Shown piece after piece: positions 36,937 to 45,012 of a stretch of 64,000 bases of DNA. Position numbers and translations under genes: made by a program. The DNA is from Clostridioides difficile_D (GTDB taxonomy: Bacteria; Bacillota; Clostridia; Peptostreptococcales; Peptostreptococcaceae), in contig OX244046.1 of NCBI GenBank assembly GCA_945861085.1, positions 248,001 to 312,000 on the forward strand, written 5' to 3'. The number at the start of each line of letters is the position of its first letter. The stretch's first letter is position 1. The notes beneath the pieces were generated by a model. That model did no database searches. It was given only the letters and a program-made list of their open reading frames with translations, and was not told the DNA's origin.

Positions 36937-37668
36937 TTGATTAATTTAGTTTTTGATGTAGATGATACTTTATACAATCAATTGACACCTTTTTATATTG
37001 CATATAATAAAGTGTTTTCTTCAATAAAGGATGTTTCTATTGAAGATTTATATATAATTAGTAGAAAGTACAGTGATGAAGTTTTCCATTTGACGGAGAG
37101 TGGAGAGATGCCAATTGAGAAAATGCACATATATAGAATAATAAAGGCTTTTGAAGAATTAGAAAATCCTATTTCAGAAAAGGATGCTCAAAATTTTCAA
37201 GATGAGTATATATATCAACAATCACAAATCACTTTAATTCCAGAAATGGAGCGAGTTTTAAATTTTGCCAAAGAAAAAAATATTAATATAGGAATTATAA
37301 CTAATGGACCATCTTCTCATCAAAGAATGAAGTTAAAGCAGTTGAATATTGAAAACTGGGCTGATAAAAGCAATATTTTTATTTCTAGTGAAGTTGGTTC
37401 TTCTAAGCCAGACATCAATATTTTTAGACTAGCTGAGAATGTTATGAATTTAGATAGAGAAAATACATATTATATAGGCGATTCTTATAAAAATGATGTA
37501 GTAGGTGCTAAAAAAGCTGGTTGGAAGAGTATATGGATTAATCATAGGGGACATAGGATAGAAGATTTGATTTATAAGCCAGATTATGTAATTTTGGAAT
37601 ATAAAGATTTATTATCTTTAATTATAAAAGTATGTAGTAAAAAAAGTGTTAATAATAGAATTATCTAA
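36937..37668 (+). CDS. HAD-superfamily phosphatase
   Basis: A 243-residue haloacid dehalogenase-like hydrolase. The nucleophile motif is D7-V-D9 (FDVDDTLY), motif II is GIITNGPSS, and the late motifs are KPD and GDSYKNDVVGAKKAGW. It starts with TTG behind TAGGAGG. A helical cap between motifs I and II places it in subfamily I. As the last gene after the PTS and GatZ-like genes, it may dephosphorylate a sugar phosphate made by that pathway (inference). Confidence 0.82.
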   Translation: MINLVFDVDDTLYNQLTPFYIAYNKVFSSIKDVSIEDLYIISRKYSDEVFHLTESGEMPIEKMHIYRIIKAFEELENPISEKDAQNFQDEYIYQQSQITLIPEMERVLNFAKEKNINIGIITNGPSSHQRMKLKQLNIENWADKSNIFISSEVGSSKPDINIFRLAENVMNLDRENTYYIGDSYKNDVVGAKKAGWKSIWINHRGHRIEDLIYKPDYVILEYKDLLSLIIKVCSKKSVNNRII

Positions 37669-37712
37669 AATAATTAAGAATAGCTATATAAAATTATATA
37701 TTTAAATTTTGG

Positions 37713-37791
37713 ATAATCTATTTTATATTAACAAATAGATTATTTAGAAAAAGGGGATGTCTTAAAATAAAAATTTGAGTATCCCCTTTTT
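37713..37791. terminator. Tandem hairpins, bidirectional terminator
   Basis: A perfect 11-bp hairpin (37713-37723 with 37733-37743), then a GC-rich one (37748-37758 with 37781-37791) with T runs on both strands. It ends the sugar operon and the convergent coat genes. Confidence 0.82.
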
Positions 37792-37836
37792 ATTATCTAG
37801 TTAAAATGGAATAATTAAAAATACATTTTATTTAGT

Positions 37837-38130
37837 TTAATCAATAACATTTTGGGATTCCTTATAGGCACATGTTAACTGTTGAATAGGTTTATCGTAT
37901 GGCTTAACCCATCCTTTATTAATACTTAATTCTGTAAGTGCTGTATGACCTTCAACCATTTGAGTTAATGAAGCTGAATATATAGCTCTTAATTCAGGTG
38001 TACTACTTGTCAATGCAGAATTAAGATACATATTGGCAGATGCTTTAGCAGATGAAAGCATACTTAATATTATTACTTTATCGTCTATATAAGTATTGTT
38101 TTTAATTAGATTTTCTATCATATTTCTCAT
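37837..38130 (-). CDS. CotF-family spore coat protein
   Basis: A 97-residue helical protein matching the CotF-type spore coat family: a D-K-x-x-L-S-M-L-S-S-A-K start, a PELRAIYSASLTQMVEGH core and a GWVKPYD end. Such proteins form ferritin-like helical bundles in the outer spore layers. It lies 5 bases after the partner gene at 38136 and shares its ribosome binding context. The assignment rests on family pattern only. Confidence 0.6.
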   Translation of the reverse strand: MRNMIENLIKNNTYIDDKVIILSMLSSAKASANMYLNSALTSSTPELRAIYSASLTQMVEGHTALTELSINKGWVKPYDKPIQQLTCAYKESQNVID

Positions 38131-38135
38131 ATTAT

Positions 38136-38351
38136 TTATACCTCCTCAGAAATTAGTATTTCATTTTCAACTATAAATTGTTGTATAGCTTTAATTCTTC
38201 CCTCTGTTGCCAGTATACTAGATTCTGATTGTCTTTTTAGGTCTTCATCTGATATTAACATATTTATTGCTCTTTGCATAAGTAATCCATCAGATTCCAT
38301 TTTTATAACTGCTGCTAAAGATATTTTTTCAGTTTCTGAAAGTATTCTCAT
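38136..38351 (-). CDS. Small CotF-associated spore coat protein
   Basis: A 71-residue helical protein (SETEKISLAAVIKMESDGLL start), of the type found directly upstream of CotF-like coat genes in clostridia. It forms a two-gene unit with the 97-residue gene downstream. AGGAGATGAT precedes the start on the minus strand. A sigma-K-like -10 element (CATACTAT, 38392-38385) lies about 34 bases upstream, consistent with mother-cell expression. Function inferred. Confidence 0.55.
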   Translation of the reverse strand: MRILSETEKISLAAVIKMESDGLLMQRAINMLISDEDLKRQSESSILATEGRIKAIQQFIVENEILISEEV

Positions 38352-38384
38352 TTAATCATCTCCTATATTGTAATTTATGCTTTA

Positions 38385-38392
38385 ATAGTATG
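38385..38392 (-). promoter_or_regulatory. Possible sigma-K -10 element of the coat gene pair
   Basis: CATACTAT on the minus strand fits CATANNNT. The -35 part is weak, so this is a suggestion only. Confidence 0.3.
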
Positions 38393-38579
38393 TCTTTCTT
38401 TTCAACGAAATAACCATAACACTTTTTTACAGTATTTTATATTTTCTTTATATCAAAGTTTAGTCAACTCATATACTAATAAAACTTTGTAGGAGAGTTA
38501 TTATTGAATACTTGTAAGATAAATTATTTAAATATCCATTAGACAAAATTTATTTGTATGTACTTCTTAAAGAGTTAAT

Positions 38580-38810
38580 ATGAATTTTAAAAATAAAACC
38601 GAAGTTTTAAGTTTATGTTTAATATTAATTCCAATGATATTTACAGGGTGTATGAATTTTAAAAGTGAGAAAACAACTAAAATCAATATATTAGCAACTA
38701 CAGACTTACATGGAGAAGTTACATATAACATAGCTGAAAGAATAAATGAAGAAAGAAAAAAAGCCCTTAATATAACATTAGTAGATGCAGGAGATTTTTA
38801 TAAATTCTAA
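38580..38810 (+). pseudogene. Truncated paralog of the nucleotidase-like lipoprotein
   Basis: Seventy-six codons encode a signal peptide with lipobox (FTGC), then ILATTDLHGE and LVDAGDF, closely matching the N terminus of the lipoprotein at 20405. The frame then stops after about two metal-binding motifs, so no active enzyme can form. No good ribosome binding site is present. The region 38811-39005 after it is AT-rich without a recognisable gene and may be the decayed remainder. Confidence 0.75.
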
Positions 38811-39005
38811 CATACAGATTCTCCTTTAAATAAAATTATATCTACTTATATAATATCATTACTTTAAATTTTAGATATAGTTTCTGATATAAAAGAATAA
38901 ATAGCTTTATTCAAGTATGGGAGAGGTTTCAGTTTTACAAAACAAGACTACAAATTTAATATATTAATTAAAAAAGAAGTGATAAAAAACAACATATAAA
39001 AATTT

Positions 39006-39066
39006 AAAAAGGAGTTGAGCTTAAATTTTGATTAGAAAAAATCAATTTTGAGACAGCTCCTTTTTT
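39006..39066 (+). terminator. Intrinsic terminator upstream of the pur operon
   Basis: A 12-bp stem (39006-39017 with 39054-39065, one G-T pair) with an internal ATTTTGATT/ATCAAT hairpin and a T run. Confidence 0.78.
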
Positions 39067-39155
39067 ATTTTTACAAAAAAATATGAATAATGTTCGACAG
39101 GTGGCGAATGAAAAAATTACAAGTAATATTTTTTTTAAAAAATTTCAAAAAAGAG

Positions 39156-39184
39156 TTGATAATATATGTATATTAATATAAAAT
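39156..39184 (+). promoter_or_regulatory. Vegetative-type promoter of the pur operon
   Basis: TTGATA (39156-39161), 17 bases, TAAAAT (39179-39184). The expected transcription start is near 39191. Confidence 0.55.
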
Positions 39185-39196
39185 TTAATATATATA

Positions 39197-39216
39197 ATTC
39201 GTATAATTATACGAAT
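39197..39216. promoter_or_regulatory. Perfect 20-bp palindrome, candidate pur operator
   Basis: ATTCGTATAA followed by its exact reverse complement. It begins about six bases after the predicted transcription start, an ideal place for a repressor. A looser TTCG/CGAA pair lies at 39093-39108. CGAA cores also occur in PurR boxes of Bacillus, but the spacing here differs. Function inferred. Confidence 0.5.
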
Positions 39217-39260
39217 GATTTAGAGTGTAAAATAACTTATAAACGGAGAGGGGAAGTCTA

Positions 39261-39737
39261 ATGAAAGTAGCAGTAGTTATGGGTTCAAAATCAGATTATC
39301 CAAAATTAGAAGAAGGGATAAAACTGCTTGAAAAATATGGAATAGAAGTTGTAGCAAGAGCATTATCTGCTCATAGAACACCAGAACAACTTTCAATATT
39401 CCTAAAAGAAATAGAAGATGATACAGATGTAATAATAGCAGCAGCAGGAAAAGCAGCACACCTTCCAGGTGTAATAGCTTCACAAACATTAATTCCTGTA
39501 ATAGGATTACCTATTAAATCATCAACTATGGATGGACTAGACTCACTTTTATCAATAGTTCAAATGCCAAAAGGAATACCAGTTGCAACAGTTACAATAG
39601 ACTTAGGTTTAAACGCAGCTTTATTGGCATTACAAATAATGACTTTAAAATACCCAAAATTAAAAGAGGATTTGAAATCATATAGAGAAGAGATGGCACA
39701 AAAGGTGCTAGAAGACGACAAGAATTTAAGGGGGTAA
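39261..39737 (+). CDS. purE: PurE, 5-aminoimidazole ribonucleotide carboxylase/mutase
   Basis: A 158-residue PurE. The GSKSDYP start (8-14), the SAHRTP loop (36-41) and AGKAAHLPG (62-70, with H67) form the active site. Most class I enzymes have glycine where this one has K64. The partner PurK, which supplies N5-CAIR, is not in the operon, so the enzyme may use AIR and CO2 directly, or purK lies elsewhere. First gene of the IMP operon, preceded by GGAGAGGGGAAG. Confidence 0.93.
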   Translation: MKVAVVMGSKSDYPKLEEGIKLLEKYGIEVVARALSAHRTPEQLSIFLKEIEDDTDVIIAAAGKAAHLPGVIASQTLIPVIGLPIKSSTMDGLDSLLSIVQMPKGIPVATVTIDLGLNAALLALQIMTLKYPKLKEDLKSYREEMAQKVLEDDKNLRG

Positions 39738-39742
39738 CAGAA

Positions 39743-40441
39743 ATGTTATTATATGAAGGAAAAGCAAAACAAGTATATTCTACAGATAATGAAAATGAAT
39801 ATGTTGTTTATTATAAAGATGATGCGACAGCATTTAATGGAGAAAAAAAAGCAGAAATATCTTCAAAAGGTATACTAAATAATAAGATATCAACAATAAT
39901 CTTTGAAATGTTAAAAGAAAATAATATAAATACACACTTTATAAAAAGTTTATCAGATAGAGAAATGTTAGTTAAAAAGGTAGACATTTTACCATTAGAA
40001 GTAATAGTAAGAAATATTGCTGCTGGTTCTATTTGTAAAAGAGTTGGTCTTGAAGAAGGTGTGGTTTTCGACGAGCCAATTTTTGAGATAAGCTACAAAA
40101 ATGATGCTTATGGTGACCCAATGCTAAATGACGATTATGCAGTAGCAATGAAGTTAGCAACTAGGGAAGAATTAAAATTCTTAAGAGAAGAAACTTTAAA
40201 AATAAATGAGTTACTAAAAGCATTTTTCTTAAAATTAAACCTAAAGTTAGTTGACTTTAAAATAGAATTTGGTAAAGATTCTCAAGAAAATATAATATTG
40301 GCAGATGAAGTATCACCAGACACTTGTAGACTTTGGGATGTAAATACAAATGAAAAGTTAGATAAGGACAGATTTAGAAAAGACCTTGGAGACCTTGTAG
40401 AAGGTTATACGGAAGTACTTTCAAGAATGAATAATAAATAG
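39743..40441 (+). CDS. purC: SAICAR synthase
   Basis: A 232-residue phosphoribosylaminoimidazole-succinocarboxamide synthase joining CAIR and aspartate with ATP. The GKAKQVYSTD start, the EVIVRNIAAGS segment and the DEVSPDTCRLWD motif are complete. It starts five bases after purE and ends eleven before purF, so it is tightly co-transcribed. Ordinary member of the family. Confidence 0.97.
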   Translation: MLLYEGKAKQVYSTDNENEYVVYYKDDATAFNGEKKAEISSKGILNNKISTIIFEMLKENNINTHFIKSLSDREMLVKKVDILPLEVIVRNIAAGSICKRVGLEEGVVFDEPIFEISYKNDAYGDPMLNDDYAVAMKLATREELKFLREETLKINELLKAFFLKLNLKLVDFKIEFGKDSQENIILADEVSPDTCRLWDVNTNEKLDKDRFRKDLGDLVEGYTEVLSRMNNK

Positions 40442-40452
40442 GAGGCAAATGT

Positions 40453-41820
40453 ATGTGTGGAGTTTTAGGGATTTACTCTAATAAAGATGTAACTAAAGAA
40501 CTGTATTATTCTTTATATTCTATGCAACACAGGGGGCAAGAAAGCTGTGGTTTAGCTCTTTTAGATGATGGAGAAATTAAGTACAAAAAAGATATGGGAT
40601 TAGTTGGAGATGTTTTTAAGGAAAGTGAATTATCTAAGTTAAAAGGAAACATAGGGATTGGACATGTTAGATATTCAACAGCTGGAGGAAGCCATGTTTC
40701 TAACTGTCAACCTTTAGTTGGAAGCTGTAGAAAAAGACAATTAGCCATAGCTCATAATGGAAATCTAGTCAATGCAAATTATTTAAAAGACATGCTAGAA
40801 GAAGATGGATATATGTTCCAAACTAATTCAGATACAGAAGTGATTTTATATATACTTGCAAGATATTACAAAGGGGATATAGTAGAAAGCTTAAAAGTGA
40901 CAATGGATTATATAAAAGGTGCATATGCTCTTGTAATAATGAGTCAAGAAGAATTGGTTGCAGTTAGAGACCCACATGGATTCAGACCTCTTGTACTTGG
41001 TAAAAAGGGTGATGAATATATATTTGCATCAGAGAATTGTGCAATAGATATACTTGGCGGAGAAGTTATAAGAGATGTAGAGCCAGGAGAAATAATAGTA
41101 GTTAAAGATGGAGAATTAAAATCATATTTTTATTCAGAAAATTATAAGCCAGTTAAGAAGAGTTGTATATTTGAACACATATACTTTGCAAGAAATGATG
41201 CAACTATAGACAATGTAAATGCGTATGAATTCAGAATTAAATGTGGTGAAAGATTAGCTCAGAATGAAACTGTAAAAGCAGATATGGTAGTTCCAGTTCC
41301 AGATTCAGGTTGGCCAGGAGCTATTGGTTATGCAAATGCTAGTGGATTAAAAATAAGTGAAGGCTTAGTTAAAAATAGATATGTAGGAAGAACATTTATA
41401 AAACCTACACAAGAAGAAAGAGAAATAGCAGTAAAAATAAAATTAAATCCTCTTTCAACAATAATAAAAGGAAAGTCTATAATTTTAGTAGATGACTCAA
41501 TTGTAAGAGGAACTACATCTAAACAATTAGTAAAATCTTTAAGAGAAGCAGGAGCAAAAGAAATTCATCTTAGAATAACATCTCCTCCAGTAGCTTACTC
41601 TTGTTACTATGGAATAGATACTCCAAATCGCTCTAAGTTAATTGCATCAAGTAACAACGTAGAAGAAATGAGAGAATATATTGGATGTGATAGTTTAAAA
41701 TTCCTAGATATAGAAGGAATGTTAGATGCAACAGAACATAAGTCTACTTTCTGTAAAGCTTGTTTTGATGGAGAATACCCAGTTAAGAAAATTGATAAGG
41801 AGGAACTACTTTCATGTTAA
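40453..41820 (+). CDS. purF: Amidophosphoribosyltransferase
   Basis: A 455-residue enzyme of the first committed step, making phosphoribosylamine from PRPP and glutamine. The catalytic nucleophile is C2, exposed simply by removal of Met1; no propeptide is encoded. The PRPP-binding loop VDDSIVRGTT is at about 346-355. C238, C384, C434 and C437 match the four [4Fe-4S] ligands of the Bacillus enzyme, so this is the iron-sulfur type. It overlaps purM by seven bases. Confidence 0.96.
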   Translation: MCGVLGIYSNKDVTKELYYSLYSMQHRGQESCGLALLDDGEIKYKKDMGLVGDVFKESELSKLKGNIGIGHVRYSTAGGSHVSNCQPLVGSCRKRQLAIAHNGNLVNANYLKDMLEEDGYMFQTNSDTEVILYILARYYKGDIVESLKVTMDYIKGAYALVIMSQEELVAVRDPHGFRPLVLGKKGDEYIFASENCAIDILGGEVIRDVEPGEIIVVKDGELKSYFYSENYKPVKKSCIFEHIYFARNDATIDNVNAYEFRIKCGERLAQNETVKADMVVPVPDSGWPGAIGYANASGLKISEGLVKNRYVGRTFIKPTQEEREIAVKIKLNPLSTIIKGKSIILVDDSIVRGTTSKQLVKSLREAGAKEIHLRITSPPVAYSCYYGIDTPNRSKLIASSNNVEEMREYIGCDSLKFLDIEGMLDATEHKSTFCKACFDGEYPVKKIDKEELLSC

Positions 41821-42890
41821 CATATAAAGAATCAGGTGTAGATATAGATGAAGGAAATAGAGCAGTAGACCTTATAAAAGGTAAAATAAAAGGAACTTAT
41901 GATGGAAATGTAGTTGGAGATTTAGGTAACTTCAGTGGATTATACAGTTTAAAAGATTTTGTAGGTATGAAAGAACCAGTTTTGCTTGCATCTACAGATG
42001 GTGTTGGGACTAAATTAAAAATAGCTCAAATGATGGACAAGCATGATACTGTTGGAATAGATTTAGTTGCAATGTGCGTAAATGATTTGATTTGTCAAGG
42101 AGCAAAACCATTATTTTTCCTTGATTATATAGCTCTTGGGAAATTAGTTCCTAAGCATATAGAAAAAATAGTTGGTGGAATTGCAGATGGTTGTAAAATG
42201 TCTGGTTGTGCACTAATTGGTGGAGAAACTGCTGAAATGCCTGGAATGTATGGAGAAGATGACTATGATTTAGCAGGATTCTCTGTAGGAATAGCAGACA
42301 AAGAAAAGATTGTTTCTGGAAACAATGTTAAATCAGGAGATGTATTGGTTGGTATATCTTCAAGTGGAGTACACAGTAATGGATTTTCTTTTATAAGAAA
42401 GATATTTTTAGAAACTTACAATTATAAAATGGAACAATATGTTGAAGAACTAGGAATGACAGTTGGAGAAGCACTTTTAACACCAACTAAAATATATGTT
42501 AAATTAGCTTTAGATGTACTAGCGAAACATGACATAAAAGCTATAGCTCACATAACTGGTGGAGGGCTTATAGAAAACATAACAAGAGTTATACCTAAAG
42601 GGTTAGGATTAGATATCAATAAAAAATCTTGGGAGAAGCCTCCTATATTCAAAATGATAGAAGGTTTTAATGCTGTTGATGAGAGAGAACTTCATAAGAG
42701 TTTCAACATGGGTATTGGTCTAGTTTTAATAGTAGATAAAGAAAATGCTGACGATGTTGTAAACTTTATAAATAATAGAGAAAATGACAATGCTGCTTAT
42801 GTAGATAAAAAATACAGTGAATTACTAGAAGATAAAGCTTATATAATTGGTGAAGTAGTAGATAGTCATGAAGGTGTAGAATTATGCTAA
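41814..42890 (+). CDS. purM: AIR synthase (phosphoribosylformylglycinamidine cyclo-ligase)
   Basis: A 358-residue enzyme closing the imidazole ring of AIR with ATP. The start (TYKESGVDIDEGNRAV), the STDGVGTKL motif (about 60-68) and GGETAEMPGMY are characteristic. It overlaps purF at its start and purN at its end, each by seven bases, which couples translation of the three. Ordinary length and motifs. Confidence 0.97.
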   Translation: MLTYKESGVDIDEGNRAVDLIKGKIKGTYDGNVVGDLGNFSGLYSLKDFVGMKEPVLLASTDGVGTKLKIAQMMDKHDTVGIDLVAMCVNDLICQGAKPLFFLDYIALGKLVPKHIEKIVGGIADGCKMSGCALIGGETAEMPGMYGEDDYDLAGFSVGIADKEKIVSGNNVKSGDVLVGISSSGVHSNGFSFIRKIFLETYNYKMEQYVEELGMTVGEALLTPTKIYVKLALDVLAKHDIKAIAHITGGGLIENITRVIPKGLGLDINKKSWEKPPIFKMIEGFNAVDERELHKSFNMGIGLVLIVDKENADDVVNFINNRENDNAAYVDKKYSELLEDKAYIIGEVVDSHEGVELC

Positions 42891-43477
42891 ATATAGGAGT
42901 TTTAATATCTGGTGGAGGAACAAATTTACAAGCAGTTATAGATGGCACTGAGTCTGGAGAAATAAAAGGTCAGGTTAAAGTAGTTATCTCAAGTAAGCAA
43001 GATGCTTATGGATTAGAGAGAGCTAAAAATCATAACATAAAGGCAATTTGTGAAACTGATGAAGACAAGATAATAGAAATTCTTAAAGAAAATAAAATAG
43101 ATTTAGTAGTATTGGCTGGTTATTTAAAAATAATCAGCCCAAAGCTGGTTAATGAGTTTAGAAACAAAATGATAAACATACATCCATCATTAATTCCTTC
43201 ATTCTGTGGAGCTGGATTCTATGGAGAAAAAGTTCATCAAGGTGTGATAGATTATGGAGCTAAAGTAACTGGTGCTACAGTTCATTTTGTTGATGAAGGT
43301 GCTGATACTGGACCAATCATAATGCAAGATGTAGTTAAAGTGAATCAAGATGATGATGCAAAAACACTTGCAAAAAGAGTGTTAGAAGTTGAACATAGGA
43401 TTTTAAAAGAAAGTATAAGTCTTTTTTGTGAAAATAAATTAAAACTTCAAGGTAGGAGAGTGTTTATAAATGAGTAA
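42884..43477 (+). CDS. purN: Phosphoribosylglycinamide formyltransferase
   Basis: A 197-residue formyltetrahydrofolate-dependent GAR transformylase. The phosphate loop GGGTNLQAV (about 10-18), the catalytic INIHPSLIPSF region with its Asn and His, and the D of VDEGADTGPII are in place. It overlaps both neighbours in the operon. No formate-dependent PurT is present nearby. Confidence 0.96.
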   Translation: MLNIGVLISGGGTNLQAVIDGTESGEIKGQVKVVISSKQDAYGLERAKNHNIKAICETDEDKIIEILKENKIDLVVLAGYLKIISPKLVNEFRNKMINIHPSLIPSFCGAGFYGEKVHQGVIDYGAKVTGATVHFVDEGADTGPIIMQDVVKVNQDDDAKTLAKRVLEVEHRILKESISLFCENKLKLQGRRVFINE

Positions 43478-45002
43478 GAGAGCTTTAATAAGTGTAACTG
43501 ACAAGACAGGTGTAGTGGAATTTGCTAAAGAGTTAAATAAGCTAGATTATGAAATTATATCTACAGGAAATACTTTTAAGACATTAAAAGAAAATGGAGT
43601 TAATGTAATGCAAGTTGAAGATGTTACAAACTTTCCAGAAATATTAGATGGAAGAGTAAAAACATTAAATCCATATATACATGGTGGTATACTTTATAAA
43701 AGAGATAAAGAATCTCATGTAGAAACTGTAAATGAACACAAAATACATTCAATAGATTTAGTAGCTGTAAATCTATATGATTTTGAAGGAACTTTAAAAG
43801 CTGGAAAAAGCCATGATGAAATGATAGAAAATATAGATATTGGTGGACCATCTATGATACGTTCTGCTGCTAAAAACTATAAAGATGTAATAGTAGTAGT
43901 AGATATAAAAGATTATGATTCTATAATAGAAAAATTAAAAACAGACACAATGACATTAGAAGACCGAAAAAAATTATCATATAAAGCTTTCTCAACTACA
44001 GGAAGATATGATGCGTTAATATCTAGTTATTTTGCTGGAGAAGTTGGAGATACGTATCCTGACATATTAAATTTAACTTTCCAAAAAGAACAAACTTTAA
44101 GATATGGAGAAAATCCACATCAAAATGGTTTCTTATATTCACAATCAAATGCAAAAAATCCAATCTTAAATTATGAGCAATTAGGCGGTAAAGAACTTTC
44201 TTTTAACAACTTAAACGATTTACATGGATGTTTAGAAGTAATGAGAGAATTTAAAGATAGTGAAGAAGTAGTTTCAGTAGCTATAAAACATGCTAATTCA
44301 TGTGGAGTAGGGCTAGGAAAAGATGCTTTTGAAGCATATACAAAATGTTATGAAGCAGATAAAGTTTCAATATTTGGTGGAATAGTAGGAATAACTTCTA
44401 CTATAGATAAAGCTACAGCAGAGAAATTAAATGAAATATTCCTAGAAATAGTAGTAGCATATGATTTTGAACCAGAAGCTTTAGAGATACTTAAGCAAAA
44501 GAAAAATCTAAGAATATTAAAATTAGCTAAGATAGAAAATAGTTTACAGCCATATGAAATGAAATATTTAGATGGAAAATTATTAATACAAGATAGAAAT
44601 AATATATTAGCAGAAAAAAGTGAAAATGTAACAAAAGCAAAACCAACAGATGAACAACTTAAGGACATGGAATTTGGTATGAGAGTAGTAAAAAATATGA
44701 AATCAAATGCAATTGCAATAGTAAAAAATGGACAAACTCTAGCTTTAGGTTGTGGACAAACATCAAGAATTTGGGCATTAAAAAATGCTCTTGAAAATAA
44801 CAAAGATAAAGATTTTAAAGGAGCTGTTTTAGCATCAGATGCGTTTTTCCCATTTGATGATTGTGTAACATTAGCTCATGAATATGGAATATCAGCAGTA
44901 GTTCAACCAGGTGGTTCTATAAAAGATAAAGATTCAATAGAAGCTTGTGATAAGTATGATATGGTTATGGTATTTACAGGAATAAGACACTTCAAACACT
45001 AA
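43470..45002 (+). CDS. purH: Bifunctional AICAR transformylase / IMP cyclohydrolase
   Basis: A 510-residue enzyme for the last two steps to IMP. The N-terminal cyclohydrolase (MGS-like) domain covers about 1-150 (STGNTFKTLKENG, GRVKTLNPYIHGG). The AICAR transformylase part includes the LRYGENPHQ motif and the KHANSCGVG segment with its active-site Lys and His. Full length, starting eight bases inside purN and followed ten bases later by purD. Confidence 0.97.
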   Translation: MSKRALISVTDKTGVVEFAKELNKLDYEIISTGNTFKTLKENGVNVMQVEDVTNFPEILDGRVKTLNPYIHGGILYKRDKESHVETVNEHKIHSIDLVAVNLYDFEGTLKAGKSHDEMIENIDIGGPSMIRSAAKNYKDVIVVVDIKDYDSIIEKLKTDTMTLEDRKKLSYKAFSTTGRYDALISSYFAGEVGDTYPDILNLTFQKEQTLRYGENPHQNGFLYSQSNAKNPILNYEQLGGKELSFNNLNDLHGCLEVMREFKDSEEVVSVAIKHANSCGVGLGKDAFEAYTKCYEADKVSIFGGIVGITSTIDKATAEKLNEIFLEIVVAYDFEPEALEILKQKKNLRILKLAKIENSLQPYEMKYLDGKLLIQDRNNILAEKSENVTKAKPTDEQLKDMEFGMRVVKNMKSNAIAIVKNGQTLALGCGQTSRIWALKNALENNKDKDFKGAVLASDAFFPFDDCVTLAHEYGISAVVQPGGSIKDKDSIEACDKYDMVMVFTGIRHFKH

Positions 45003-45012
45003 GGAGGATATT

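Noticed and set aside
39067..39260. Purine riboswitch in the purE leader
   Set aside because: None of the conserved junction strands or loops seen at guaA are present; only a promoter and the palindrome are.
44348..44803. Long minus-strand open frames inside pur, gro and other genes
   Set aside because: They are antisense shadows of well-supported genes, without ribosome binding sites or family features.
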